A stretch of 64,000 nucleotides of DNA from Hydrogenophaga sp. SL48. GTDB lineage: Bacteria; Pseudomonadota; Gammaproteobacteria; Burkholderiales; Burkholderiaceae_C. Made by a program: the position numbers and the translations under genes. The notes beneath the pieces are model-generated. The model was not told the DNA's origin. It searched no databases and saw nothing but the letters and a program-made list of their open reading frames with translations. Shown here piece after piece: positions 53,446-62,418 of this stretch; the stretch's first letter is position 1, and every line of letters starts with the position of its first letter. Where the stretch lies: the NCBI RefSeq assembly GCF_021729865.1, contig NZ_CP063400.1:372001-436000 (forward strand). Reading direction: 5' to 3'.

Positions 53446-54258
53446 TCAGCCCACAGTGCGGTGTGCCATCGGCGTCTCAGGCGTCGGGTAGCCAGCCGCC
53501 CCAAAGGTCGACACGATGGCCTTGTGGGTGTCGAAGTAGACCTGCCAGTAGTGGTCGGTGTGGGTGTAGGGGCGCACGCACAGCAACGGGCCTTCGGGTG
53601 TGAACTGCAGGATCTCGATGTCCGGCGCGGGCGTGTCCTTCACGTTCGGGATCGCGGCGATCACCGGGCGCAGGCGGGCGATGGCGTCCAGCACGTCCAC
53701 GCTGTTGGCCACCTTCGCCACGCAGTCCACGCGGCGAAACGGCTCGGCGCTGAAGTTCTGCACGTTGTCCGCAAACACCTTGTTGTTGCCCACCACGGTC
53801 AGCACGTTGTCGGGCGTCAGCACCGTGGTGGCGAACAGGCCGAGTTCCTTCACCGTGCCCAGCGTGCCGCCGGCGTTGATGAAGTCGCCCACCTTGTAGG
53901 GCCGCAGCACCTGCAAAAACAGACCCGCCGCAAAGTTGCCCAGCATGCCGCTCCAGGCCGCACCGATGGCCAGGCCCGCACCGGCCAGCAGGGCGGCAAA
54001 CGACGTGGTCTTGATGCCGAAAATGTCCAGGATCGCCAACACCAGGACCAGCGTCAGCAGCACCGAAATGATGGACTTCAGGTAGTGCGTGAGCGTGGCG
54101 TCGATCTTCTTGCCTTTTTCCAGCGCCCGGCCGATCAGGCGCACGGCGATACCGATCAACCAGCGGCCGATGATCCAGGCGGCGATGGCGCCCACGATCT
54201 TGAGCGCGAAGTCCGCACCCTGTGTGGAGAGAAAATTCCAGACAACTTCCATGTTCAT
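53446..54258 (-). CDS. Small-conductance mechanosensitive channel, MscS family
   Basis: 270 residues from ATG 54258. Three membrane helices, the last being the pore helix AALLAGAGLAIGAAWSGMLG, then NFAAGLFLQVLRPYKVGDFI with the MscS beta domain, and a C-terminal alpha/beta domain (VRPYTHTDHYWQVYFDTHKA). The Gly/Ala packing pattern of the pore helix matches MscS. It opens on membrane tension to relieve osmotic shock. Convergent with the repeat-bearing gap on its 3' side. Confidence 0.9.
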   Translation of the reverse strand: MNMEVVWNFLSTQGADFALKIVGAIAAWIIGRWLIGIAVRLIGRALEKGKKIDATLTHYLKSIISVLLTLVLVLAILDIFGIKTTSFAALLAGAGLAIGAAWSGMLGNFAAGLFLQVLRPYKVGDFINAGGTLGTVKELGLFATTVLTPDNVLTVVGNNKVFADNVQNFSAEPFRRVDCVAKVANSVDVLDAIARLRPVIAAIPNVKDTPAPDIEILQFTPEGPLLCVRPYTHTDHYWQVYFDTHKAIVSTFGAAGYPTPETPMAHRTVG

Positions 54259-54399
54259 AATGATTCCTTTCGCAGAACAAACCGTCCCGATGACATATTC
54301 CTTTCCCGCCACCCGCTCAGCTGCTCTGGCTGGCGACGCGTCCACCGTTTGTGTGGTTTTTCTTCCAGCGGTGTTGTTTTCGGGGTCGGGGGTGGGCGC

Positions 54400-55182
54400 A
54401 TGAAGGCGGGTGCCAACGCCACGGCACGGGCCCGCAAAGAGACGCAGACCCTGCCCGAGGTCACGCTGTCGGAAGACGGCGAGGTGCGCTTCCTGCACTT
54501 GGGTACCGAGTGGATCCAGGGCTCGATGATCATTGCCGACCCATTTGCCATCGAGCTGGACTACGTTCAGCGCATGATGGCCTGGCTGCTGTTCGTGGAG
54601 CCCGATTCGGTGGGCAAGCGCAAGGCCATGCAGCTCGGCCTGGGTTCGGCGGCGTTGACCAAGTTTCACTTCAAGAAGCTGCGCATGCACACGACGGCGG
54701 TCGAGATCAACCCGCAGGTGCTGGCCGCCTGCCAGGGCTGGTTCAAGCTGCCGCCCGATGGCCCGCGCCTGCGCGTGGTGCTGGCCGACGCGGGGCAGGA
54801 AATCCGCCAGGCTGAACACACTGGCACCATCGACGCGCTGCAGGTCGATCTGTACGACCACGAGGCCGCCGCGCCCGTGCTCGACAGCCCGGACTTCTAC
54901 GCCGACTGCCGCTCGGTGCTGACCGACGACGGCGCCATGACGGTCAACCTGTTCGGCCGTGACGCCAGTTACGAGCGTTCGGTGCAGAGCATCTGCGCGG
55001 CCTTTGGCGATGACGCGGTGTGGGCGTTCAAGCCCACGCGCGAAGGCAACTCCATCGTGCTGGCGCAGCGCACGGCCAACCGGCCCACGCGCATGCAGCT
55101 GCTCGCGCGCGCCGAAGAGATCCAGTCGCGCTGGGGCCTGCCCGCGGTCAAGTGGTTGCGCATCTTCAAACCGGTCCAGTGA
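54400..55182 (+). CDS. Spermidine synthase-like methyltransferase-fold protein
   Basis: 260 residues from ATG 54400. Rossmann-fold with MQLGLGSAALTKFHFKKLR in place of the aminopropyl-donor loop, TTAVEINPQVLAAC (acidic residue at the end of strand 2), LQVDLYDHEAAAPVLDSPDF where polyamine synthases place catalytic Asp, and DDGAMTVNLFGRD. It belongs to the spermidine synthase-like proteins of unknown substrate; no decarboxylated-SAM enzyme (speD) is nearby. It precedes a GspE-type ATPase gene by 7 bases and shares its transcript. Confidence 0.82.
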   Translation: MKAGANATARARKETQTLPEVTLSEDGEVRFLHLGTEWIQGSMIIADPFAIELDYVQRMMAWLLFVEPDSVGKRKAMQLGLGSAALTKFHFKKLRMHTTAVEINPQVLAACQGWFKLPPDGPRLRVVLADAGQEIRQAEHTGTIDALQVDLYDHEAAAPVLDSPDFYADCRSVLTDDGAMTVNLFGRDASYERSVQSICAAFGDDAVWAFKPTREGNSIVLAQRTANRPTRMQLLARAEEIQSRWGLPAVKWLRIFKPVQ

Positions 55183-55189
55183 GATTCGA

Positions 55190-57007
55190 ATGAAAACTTC
55201 CTCGAAAGCCGCACCGATCCACCCCGCCGACATCGGCCCGCTCGACTGGCGCAACCTGGTGAAGTGGCTGCGCGAGGACGGCGTGATTTCCGCCGACGAG
55301 GCCGCCCGCACCGTGGCGCGTTGCGCCTCGGCGCACAGCGCGCAGCACCCGCTGCAGCGGCTCGCGGTGGTGGGCATGGCGCGGGAGAGCGATGGGCATG
55401 TGCTCGACATCGAAACGCTGACGCAGTGGCTCGCGGAGCGCAGCGGCCTGGCCTACTTTCGCATCGACCCGCTCAAGGTGGACGTGGGCAAGGTGGCCGA
55501 CGTGATGAGTGCGGCCTACGCCGAGCGCCACAAGGTGCTGCCGGTGCAGGTCGCGGTGGCCGAGGTGGTGGTGGCCACGGCCGAGCCCTTTGTGCGCGAC
55601 TGGGTGCCCGAGGTCGAGCGCCAGACACGCAAGAGCGTGCGACTGGTGGTGGCGAGCCCGATGGACGTGGCGCGCTACACGGCCGAGTTCTTTTCGCTCG
55701 CCCGGTCGGTGCGCAACGCCAGCAAGCTGGGTGGTCAGGCCGGTTTCGGCAGCTTCGAACAGCTGGTGGAACTGGGCCGGAGCAACAAGCAGCTCGACGC
55801 CAACGACCAGGGCGTGGTGCAGGTGGTGGACTGGCTCTGGCAGTACGCTTTCGACCAGCGCGCCAGCGACATCCACCTGGAGCCGCGGCGCGAGCAGGGC
55901 GTGATCCGCTTCCGCATCGACGGTGTGCTGCACCCGGTGTACCAGATGCCGATGGGCGTGATGAACGCGATGATCGCGCGCATCAAGCTGCTGGGTCGCA
56001 TGGACGTGGTGGAGAAGCGCCGACCGCAGGACGGCCGCATCAAGACCGTGCGCCCCGGCCTCGGCGCCACGCGCGGCGACGAGGTGGAGATGCGCCTGTC
56101 CACCCTGCCCACCGCCTTCGGCGAAAAGCTGGTGATGCGCATCTTCGACCCCGAGGCGACGGTGAAAGACCTGAGCGCGCTGGGCTTCGCGCCCCACGAC
56201 GCGTTGCGCTGGGAGGGACTGACCAAACGCCCGCACGGCATCATCCTCGTTACCGGCCCCACCGGCTCGGGCAAGACCACCACGCTCTACGCCACGCTCA
56301 AGCGCCTGGCGACCGAAGAGGTGAACGTGAGCACGGTGGAGGACCCGATCGAGATGATCGAACCCGCCTTCAACCAGACCCAGGTGCAGCCGCACCTCGA
56401 CCTCGACTTCGCTCAGGGTCTGCGCGCGCTGATGCGGCAGGACCCGGACATCATCATGGTGGGCGAGGTGCGCGACCTGAACACCGCCGAGATGGCCGTG
56501 CAGGCCGCGCTCACCGGCCACCTGGTGTTCACCACGCTGCACACCAACGACGCGCCCTCGGCCATCATGCGGTTGATGGAGCTGGGCATCCCGCCCTACC
56601 TGATCAACGCCACGGTGCTCGGCGTGCTGGCGCAGCGCCTGGTGCGCACCCTGTGCCCGACCTGCCGCATCCGCGAGGACGAGGCCACCGCAGCGACCTC
56701 GAGCGAGACGCTGGCGGAGCTGGTGAAGCCCTGGCAGGTGAGCGGCAAATACCGGCCCTACCAGCCGGTGGGCTGCGTGGACTGCCGCATGACCGGCTAC
56801 CGCGGTCGCATGGGCCTGTATGAGTTGTTGACGGTGACCGAAGCCTTCAAGGACAAGGTCAACCACGAGCCCAAGATGGAGACGCTGCGCCGCCAGGGCG
56901 TGGCCGATGGCATGCGGCCGCTGCGGCTGGCCGGCGCGGCCCGGGTGGCCGAAGGCTTGACCACACTGGACGAGGTGCTGGCCTGCACGCCCCCGGTGAA
57001 CGGATGA
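55190..57007 (+). CDS. GspE/PilB-family secretion-pilus ATPase (orphan)
   Basis: 605 residues. An N-terminal type II secretion E-type domain (about 10-190), then the hexameric ATPase core: Asp box RASDIHLEPRREQGVIRFRI, Walker A GPTGSGKTTTLY at about 356, Walker B with PDIIMVGEVRDLNTAEMAVQ, the His box GHLVFTTLHTNDAPSA, and a CPTC...CVDC four-cysteine zinc site. It energises assembly of type IV pili or type II secretion pseudopili, but no GspF/PilC or pilin gene is near. A co-transcribed pair with the spermidine-synthase-like gene is probable. Confidence 0.9.
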   Translation: MKTSSKAAPIHPADIGPLDWRNLVKWLREDGVISADEAARTVARCASAHSAQHPLQRLAVVGMARESDGHVLDIETLTQWLAERSGLAYFRIDPLKVDVGKVADVMSAAYAERHKVLPVQVAVAEVVVATAEPFVRDWVPEVERQTRKSVRLVVASPMDVARYTAEFFSLARSVRNASKLGGQAGFGSFEQLVELGRSNKQLDANDQGVVQVVDWLWQYAFDQRASDIHLEPRREQGVIRFRIDGVLHPVYQMPMGVMNAMIARIKLLGRMDVVEKRRPQDGRIKTVRPGLGATRGDEVEMRLSTLPTAFGEKLVMRIFDPEATVKDLSALGFAPHDALRWEGLTKRPHGIILVTGPTGSGKTTTLYATLKRLATEEVNVSTVEDPIEMIEPAFNQTQVQPHLDLDFAQGLRALMRQDPDIIMVGEVRDLNTAEMAVQAALTGHLVFTTLHTNDAPSAIMRLMELGIPPYLINATVLGVLAQRLVRTLCPTCRIREDEATAATSSETLAELVKPWQVSGKYRPYQPVGCVDCRMTGYRGRMGLYELLTVTEAFKDKVNHEPKMETLRRQGVADGMRPLRLAGAARVAEGLTTLDEVLACTPPVNG

Positions 57008-57029
57008 AGTGTCGGCACAGAATGCGCGC

Positions 57030-57743
57030 ATGATCCCCATCAAGACCGAATCGGCCTGGCGTGGCACTGCGGATTGCCGCCGCTGCGGCATCCGCGACAT
57101 GGTGCTGTTTGCCGACCTGCGCGAAGAAGATTTCAACCTGATCCACGCGCCCATCGACGACCTCGAGTACGCCGCCGGCCAGCCGCTGCTGCGCATGGGC
57201 GAAACCGCCACCTCGCTCTACACCCTGCGTTCGGGCGTGATCAAGCTGGTGCGCAACACGGTGGACGGGCGCCAGCGCATCGTGCGCGTGCTGCGCAGCG
57301 GTGACGTGGTGGGGCTCGAAGCGCTGATGGGTCCGACCTACGACGCCGACGCCATCGCGCTCACGCCGATCAAGGTGTGCCGTCTGCCGCTGCAGGTGAT
57401 CCAGCGCCTCAACCGCGAAACGCCGCGCCTGCACCAGCGCCTGCTGGAGCAGTGGCACCACAGCCTGAAGGAGGCCGACGACTGGCTGGCCGAACTCAAT
57501 TTCGGCAATGCACGCCAGCGCGTGGCCGGGCTGATCCTGAAAATGCGGTCCGCGCACGACCCCGAGACCTGCACGCTGTTTTCGCGTGAAGACATGGGCG
57601 CCATGCTCGACCTCAAGCTGGAGACGGTGAGCCGCACGCTCAATGCCTTCGTGCGCGAAGGCCTGATCGAACCCATGGACAAGATCGGCCGCGTCTACCG
57701 CGTGATGGACGCCGAACGGCTGAAGGCGCCCAAGGGCGTTTGA
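57030..57743 (+). CDS. Crp/Fnr family transcriptional regulator
   Basis: 237 residues from ATG 57030. Sensor barrel (LRMGETATSLYTLRSGVIKL, RVLRSGDVVGLEALMG) and a HTH with SREDMGAMLDLKLETVSRTL, whose ETVSR agrees with the Fnr-type recognition helix. Cysteines 16 and 19 (DCRRCG) sit where FNR carries its FeS ligands, but the third N-terminal cysteine is missing, so a [4Fe-4S] sensor is doubtful. It follows the GspE-type ATPase by 22 bases and may regulate or be co-transcribed with it. Confidence 0.88.
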   Translation: MIPIKTESAWRGTADCRRCGIRDMVLFADLREEDFNLIHAPIDDLEYAAGQPLLRMGETATSLYTLRSGVIKLVRNTVDGRQRIVRVLRSGDVVGLEALMGPTYDADAIALTPIKVCRLPLQVIQRLNRETPRLHQRLLEQWHHSLKEADDWLAELNFGNARQRVAGLILKMRSAHDPETCTLFSREDMGAMLDLKLETVSRTLNAFVREGLIEPMDKIGRVYRVMDAERLKAPKGV

Positions 57744-57795
57744 GCCGCCGACCCTGCGCCTGCGGGGGCGTGAGCGACTGTTGATAATTCACCGG

Positions 57796-58728
57796 ATGTC
57801 CGCCACGCCATCCGTTTCCCCTTCGTCCCCTCCGCACCTCGCCTCCGGCCTGCTGCTCGCCAGCGCGGGCTCCATCGCCTTCAGCGGCAAGGCCATCATC
57901 GTCAAGCTCGCCTACCGCCACGGCGTGGACGCGGTGACGCTGATCATGTACCGCATGCTGTTTGCGCTGCCCCTGTTCCTGGCGCTGGCCTGGTGGGCCA
58001 GCCGTGGCAAACCACCGCTCACCCGTCGAGACTGGCTGGGCATCCTGGGCCTGGGGTTCACCGGCTACTACCTCGCGAGCTTCCTCGACTTCTGGGGCCT
58101 GCAGTACATCAGCGCCAGCCTGGAGCGGCTGATCCTCTACCTCAACCCCACGCTGGTGCTGCTGCTCGGCTGGTTCATCTACCAACGCCGCATCAGTGGC
58201 CTGCAGGCGCTGGCCATGGCGGTGAGCTATGCGGGCGTGTTGCTGGTGTTCGGCCACGAGGCCGACTTCGCGGGCCCGGGCGCCGCGCTGGGCGCGCTGC
58301 TGGTGTTTGGCAGCGCCATCAGCTACGCCATCTACCTCGTGTACAGCGGCGAGCTGGTCAAGCGCCTGGGTTCCATGCGCCTGGTGGGCCTGGCCACCAG
58401 CGTGGCCTGCATGCTGTGCCTGCTGCAGTTTGTGCTGCTGCGCCCGCTGGACGCGGCCACCGCGGTGGCGCCCGAGGTGATCTGGCTTTCGGTGCTCAAC
58501 GCCACGCTGTGCACCTTCGCGCCCGTGATCATGGTGATGATGGGCATCGAGCGCATCGGCGCCGGCCTGGCCGCGCAGACCGGCATGATCGGACCCATGT
58601 CCACCATCGCCATGGGCGTGCTGATCCTGGACGAGCCCTTCAACGGCTGGATCATAGCGGGCACGGTGCTGGTGGTGTCGGGGGTGTTTCTGGTGACGCG
58701 TTTCGGCTCGGCCGGCGCGGCGAAATGA
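57796..58728 (+). CDS. EamA-type drug/metabolite transporter
   Basis: 310 residues, ten helices in two EamA repeats: GSIAFSGKAIIVKLAYRHGV, LERLILYLNPTLVLLLGW, and [23 protein letters not shown] 57796 is chosen over the TTG 15 bases upstream. The substrate is unknown. An SDR gene follows after 22 bases on the same strand. Confidence 0.87.
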   Translation: MSATPSVSPSSPPHLASGLLLASAGSIAFSGKAIIVKLAYRHGVDAVTLIMYRMLFALPLFLALAWWASRGKPPLTRRDWLGILGLGFTGYYLASFLDFWGLQYISASLERLILYLNPTLVLLLGWFIYQRRISGLQALAMAVSYAGVLLVFGHEADFAGPGAALGALLVFGSAISYAIYLVYSGELVKRLGSMRLVGLATSVACMLCLLQFVLLRPLDAATAVAPEVIWLSVLNATLCTFAPVIMVMMGIERIGAGLAAQTGMIGPMSTIAMGVLILDEPFNGWIIAGTVLVVSGVFLVTRFGSAGAAK

Positions 58729-58750
58729 ATTTCTGAACAGGAGAATTGAG

Positions 58751-59548
58751 ATGGACTTGGGCATCAAGGGCAAATGGGCGCTGGTGTGTGGCGCCAGCAA
58801 GGGCCTGGGGCTGGGCTGCGCGCAGGCGCTGGCGGGCGAGGGCGTGAACGTGGTCATGGTGGCGCGTGGGCGTGAGGTGCTGGAGGCATCTGCCGCCGCC
58901 CTTCGCCTCGCGGCGCCCGGCGTGCAGGTGATCGCGGTGGCGGCCGACATCACCACGCCCGAAGGACGCGCTGCCGCGTTCGCCGCGGCCGGTGGGCCGG
59001 GCACGGCCTTCGACATCGTGGTCACCAACGCGGGCGGCCCGCCGCCGGGCGACTTCCGCAGCTGGGACCGCGAGGCCTGGATCAAGGCCGTGGACGCCAA
59101 CATGCTCACCCCCATCGAACTGATCAAGGCCACGGTGGACGGCATGGCGGCGCGTGGCTTCGGCCGCATCGTCAACATCACCAGCAGCGCGGTGAAGGCG
59201 CCCATTGACATCCTGGGCCTGAGCAACGGTGCGCGCAGCGGCCTGACGGGTTTCGTGGCCGGCGTGGCGCGCAGCGGCATCGCGGCGCAGGGTGTGACCA
59301 TCAACAACCTGCTGCCGGGCAAGTTCGATACCGAGCGCCTGCAGGGCACGCTGGCCGGCGCGGCCAGCAAGACGGGCAAGACCGTGGACGAGGTGCGCGC
59401 CGCGCAGATGGCGCAGGTGCCGGCCCGGCGCTTCGGCCACCCCGAGGAGTTCGGCGCGATCTGCGCCTTTCTCTGCAGCCGTCAGGCGGGTTACCTCAAC
59501 GGCCAGAACATCCTGCCCGACGGTGGGCTGTATCCGGGGACGTACTGA
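58751..59548 (+). CDS. Atypical SDR-fold oxidoreductase (BKR-like, catalytic motif changed)
   Basis: 265 residues. Rossmann start WALVCGASKGLGLGCAQALA and TNAGGPPPGDFRSWDREAWI place it with the 3-oxoacyl-ACP-reductase-like group that also has TNAGGPPPG. The usual YxxxK catalytic pair is not in its place: after ITSSAVKAPIDILGLSNGARSGLTGF-type alignment the expected Tyr and Lys fall on Leu and Ala. It may still bind NAD(P) but reductase activity is uncertain. GGAG at about 58740 supports the start. Confidence 0.85.
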   Translation: MDLGIKGKWALVCGASKGLGLGCAQALAGEGVNVVMVARGREVLEASAAALRLAAPGVQVIAVAADITTPEGRAAAFAAAGGPGTAFDIVVTNAGGPPPGDFRSWDREAWIKAVDANMLTPIELIKATVDGMAARGFGRIVNITSSAVKAPIDILGLSNGARSGLTGFVAGVARSGIAAQGVTINNLLPGKFDTERLQGTLAGAASKTGKTVDEVRAAQMAQVPARRFGHPEEFGAICAFLCSRQAGYLNGQNILPDGGLYPGTY

Positions 59549-60475
59549 TCAGCGCCGCGAGCTGACCAGGATCCCGCCCACGATCAGCACGAACCCCGCA
59601 GCGTGGTAGAGCTGCGGCAGCTCACCCAGCAGGGTGGCTGACATCAGTGCGGCGAACAGCGGCGTGAGGTTGTTGAAGAAGCCCGCCACGGTGGGGCCGA
59701 CGCGCGCCACGCCGATGCCCCAGCTGCGGTAGGCCAGCAGAGAGGGACCGATGGCCACGTAGGCCAGTGCGGCGATCAGCGGCCAGCCCCACTGGAGGTG
59801 TCCGGTGGGTGCGACGGGCAGCGCCAGCCATTCACCCGCCGTCATCAGGCCCGACCAGCCCAGGCCAAACGCGATCTGAGCCAGCAGGAACGCGGCCCAG
59901 TCGGCCTTGATGTCCGGCGGGTAGCCGCCCTCGGGCGGGCGCACCAGCAGCCAGCTGTACCAGGCCCAGGTGAGCGCGGCCAGCAGCATCCAGCCGTCGC
60001 CGGCCACCAGCCGCAGCGCGCCCAGCTGCGCCAGATCGCCGCGCGCGAGCACCACGGCCACACCGGCCAGCGAGAGCGCGGCCCCCACGACCGCGCGGCG
60101 CGACACCGGCACGCCGTAGAGCACACGACCGAGGATCAGCATCCAGATCGGGATGCTGGACGCGACCAGGGTCACGTTGATCGGCGTGGAGGTTTTCAGT
60201 GCCATGTACTGCAGCGCGTTGTACAGGCCCACACCGAGCAGGCCCAGCAGGGCGAAACGCCGACGCTGGGGCCACAGCCCGCTGCCCGGTCGCAGCACCC
60301 AGGCGGCCAGCGGCAGCAGCAGGGCGCCGGCCAGCACCCAGCGCAGGAAGTTGAAGGTGACGGGGGGGATGGCGCCCTGCATCAGCCGCCCCACCACCGC
60401 GTTGCCCGCCCACAGGAGCGGCGGGATCAGCAGCAGGGTAATGGTGCCGGGGGTGAGGCGGGTGGAAGCGGTCAT
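59549..60475 (-). CDS. EamA-type drug/metabolite transporter
   Basis: 308 residues from ATG 60475. Ten hydrophobic helices; PPLLWAGNAVVGRLMQGAIP, LGLLGVGLYNALQYMALKTS, and GVARVGPTVAGFFNNLTPLF typical of RhaT/EamA-type exporters. Distinct from the transporter at 57796 in sequence, so not a recent duplicate. Convergent with the SDR gene with no gap between stops. Confidence 0.87.
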   Translation of the reverse strand: MTASTRLTPGTITLLLIPPLLWAGNAVVGRLMQGAIPPVTFNFLRWVLAGALLLPLAAWVLRPGSGLWPQRRRFALLGLLGVGLYNALQYMALKTSTPINVTLVASSIPIWMLILGRVLYGVPVSRRAVVGAALSLAGVAVVLARGDLAQLGALRLVAGDGWMLLAALTWAWYSWLLVRPPEGGYPPDIKADWAAFLLAQIAFGLGWSGLMTAGEWLALPVAPTGHLQWGWPLIAALAYVAIGPSLLAYRSWGIGVARVGPTVAGFFNNLTPLFAALMSATLLGELPQLYHAAGFVLIVGGILVSSRR

Positions 60476-60594
60476 GCAGCGACTGTACCCATGCCGCCAT
60501 GCCCCGGAACGGCACAGGGCATGGCGGTCTGCCCCGCAGGCGGCAAGGGGGTTTCGTGGCAGCATGTGGGCTGTTTCAAAACAAGGAGACCAGC

Positions 60595-61587
60595 ATGACC
60601 CAGACCAGCCGCGCCGTGCGCATCCACGCCCATGGTGGCCCCGAACAACTGGTGGTGGACACCGTCGAGGTGGGTGAGCCCGGCCCGGGCGAGGTGCGCA
60701 TCCGCCACCACGCCATCGGCCTGAACTTCATCGACGTCTACCAGCGCACTGGCCTCTACCCCAACGCCATGCCCCTGGCCCTGGGCATGGAGGGTGCGGG
60801 CGTGATCGAGGCGGTGGGCGAGGGCGTGACCCACCTTCAGGCCGGCGACCGCGCGGCCTACGCGGCGGGCAAACCCGGCAGCTATTGCGATGTGCGCGTG
60901 ATGCCGGCGATGAACGTCTGCCAGCTGCCCGACATGATCAGCTTCGAGACCGGCGCGGCCATGATGCTCAAGGGCCTGACCGCGCAGTACCTGCTCAAGC
61001 GCTGCAAGCCGGTCGAGGGCCTGGAGAAGGGCGATTTCGTGCTGTTCCACGCGGCGGCGGGCGGCGTGGGCCTGATCGCCTGCCAGTGGGCCAAGGCGCT
61101 GGGACTGCGCCTGATCGGCACGGCGGGATCGGATCAGAAGTGCGCGCTGGCCCGCGAGCACGGCGCCGAGTTCACCATCAACTACCGCAGCGAAGACTTC
61201 GCGGCCCGGGTGAAAGAGATCACCGGCGGCCAGGGCGTGAAGGTGGTCTACGACTCGGTGGGCAAGGACACCTTTGACAAATCGCTCGACTGCCTGCGCC
61301 CCTTCGGCCTGATGGTCAGCTTCGGCAACGCCAGCGGCCCGGTGGCGCCGTTTGCGCCGGGCATTCTCGGCCCCAAGGGCTCGATCTACGTGACCCGCCA
61401 GACCCTGTTCACCCACATCAGCAGCCGCGAGCGCACGCAGGCCATGGCCGACGACCTGTTCGCCGTGGTGGGCAGTGGCGCTGTGAAGATCCGCATCGAC
61501 CAGCGTTTTGCGCTCACCGACGTGAAGAAGGCACATGAGAGCCTGGAGGCCCGGGCCACCACGGGCTGCACGGTGCTGCTGCCCTGA
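60595..61587 (+). CDS. NADPH:quinone oxidoreductase, zeta-crystallin type
   Basis: 330 residues. Medium-chain dehydrogenase without structural zinc. MTQTSRAVRIHAHGGPEQLV at the start, GLNFIDVYQRTGLYPNAMPL, the catalytic stretch ERGDFVLFHAAAGGVGL-like (EKGDFVLFHAAAGGVGLIAC), and TINYRSEDFAARVKEITGGQ. Reduces quinones with NADPH. AACAAGGAG precedes the start. A strong terminator follows 17 bases after the stop. Confidence 0.92.
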   Translation: MTQTSRAVRIHAHGGPEQLVVDTVEVGEPGPGEVRIRHHAIGLNFIDVYQRTGLYPNAMPLALGMEGAGVIEAVGEGVTHLQAGDRAAYAAGKPGSYCDVRVMPAMNVCQLPDMISFETGAAMMLKGLTAQYLLKRCKPVEGLEKGDFVLFHAAAGGVGLIACQWAKALGLRLIGTAGSDQKCALAREHGAEFTINYRSEDFAARVKEITGGQGVKVVYDSVGKDTFDKSLDCLRPFGLMVSFGNASGPVAPFAPGILGPKGSIYVTRQTLFTHISSRERTQAMADDLFAVVGSGAVKIRIDQRFALTDVKKAHESLEARATTGCTVLLP

Positions 61588-61604
61588 CCCGGTCCGACGC
61601 CCTC

Positions 61605-61639
61605 AAAGAAAAAGGCCACACAGGGTGGCCTTTTTCTTT
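61605..61639. terminator. Bidirectional terminator
   Basis: Perfect 15-base palindrome AAAGAAAAAGGCCAC / GTGGCCTTTTTCTTT with a 5-base loop. T-runs on both strands terminate the quinone reductase gene and the convergent outer-membrane gene. Confidence 0.93.
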
Positions 61640-61666
61640 GGTTGTCGCGCAGCGGCGCGGCAGGGA

Positions 61667-62305
61667 TCAGAACGCCATGCCGGCGCCGACGGTGAAGCCG
61701 GTGTACTTCACACCGTTGCCGCTGTAGTAGGACATGTAGTCGCCGCTCACGCTGATCGGGCGGTTGCCGAACGACGACAACCCGGTCTGGGTCTTGAAGC
61801 CCAGACCATACGACAGGCTGGCGCCGCTGTCGGTGCCGGTGTAGCCACGAACGCTCGAACCCGTGTGGGCGATGCCCAGGCGGCCGAAGATCTCGGTCGT
61901 GCCGCCGATGCGCAGGCGCGGCTTGGCGTAGGCGCCAATCATGGTGCCGGCGCTCACGCTGTAGCCTGCGCCATACACCCCATAGCCCACGCCGTCGGCG
62001 CCCCGCAGGCCCAGACCCAGCATGGCTTCGATGGCGAGCATCGGGTCGTATTCGTAGCCGGCCACAGCGCGCAGCATCATGGGGCGGCCGGAGATGCCGT
62101 AGCGGGCGATCTTGTAGCTCATCAGGCTCAGGCCCAGTTCGCCGTAGACCTTGTCCGTCAGGCCCTGGGATGCCACGCCCTTGTCGACATAGGTTTCGCC
62201 TTTGGCCATGCCCGAGGCGGCCTTCTTCTGCACGGTCTGGGCCGACGCGGCGCAGCTCATCGTTGCGATCACGCCGAGCGCGATCAGCTTCATCATGGAT
62301 TGCAT
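61667..62305 (-). CDS. Outer-membrane beta-barrel (porin-family) protein
   Basis: 212 residues from ATG 62305 (AGGGAG upstream). Signal peptide MQSMMKLIALGVIATMSCAA with AQT following; then alternating amphipathic strands typical of an eight-stranded barrel, for example KVYGELGLSLMSYKI, GTMIGAYAKPRLRIGGTTEI, and a terminal aromatic (VGAGMAF) that is the barrel C-terminal signature. Resembles OmpA/OmpX-type barrels. Function unknown. It lies between two hairpin terminators on the minus strand. Confidence 0.85.
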   Translation of the reverse strand: MQSMMKLIALGVIATMSCAASAQTVQKKAASGMAKGETYVDKGVASQGLTDKVYGELGLSLMSYKIARYGISGRPMMLRAVAGYEYDPMLAIEAMLGLGLRGADGVGYGVYGAGYSVSAGTMIGAYAKPRLRIGGTTEIFGRLGIAHTGSSVRGYTGTDSGASLSYGLGFKTQTGLSSFGNRPISVSGDYMSYYSGNGVKYTGFTVGAGMAF

Positions 62306-62365
62306 GGAAAACTCCCTGAAAAAAGAAAAGTGGAATGCTTTCTCCCGCTTCGACGTGCGGTGCAC

Positions 62366-62400
62366 AAGAAAAAAGGAGCCCATCTCTGGGCTCCTTTTCC
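62366..62400 (-). terminator. Rho-independent terminator after the aminotransferase
   Basis: Stem GGAGCCCA / TGGGCTCC (with flanking A and T) and a TCTC loop. On the minus strand a TTTTTTCTT run follows, terminating the aminotransferase gene before the outer-membrane gene begins. Confidence 0.88.
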
Positions 62401-62418
62401 TGGAGGAAAGCGGGCGAA

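Noticed and set aside
53236..54399. Long upstream extension of the spermidine-synthase-like frame
   Set aside because: It runs through the repeat locus and antisense to mscS; the conserved domain starts near ATG 54400.
57075..57100. FNR-type [4Fe-4S] oxygen sensor in the Crp/Fnr protein
   Set aside because: Only two N-terminal cysteines (16 and 19) are present, where FNR needs three plus one.
55166..57211. A 681-codon minus-strand frame
   Set aside because: Antisense to the GspE-type ATPase; no recognisable motifs.
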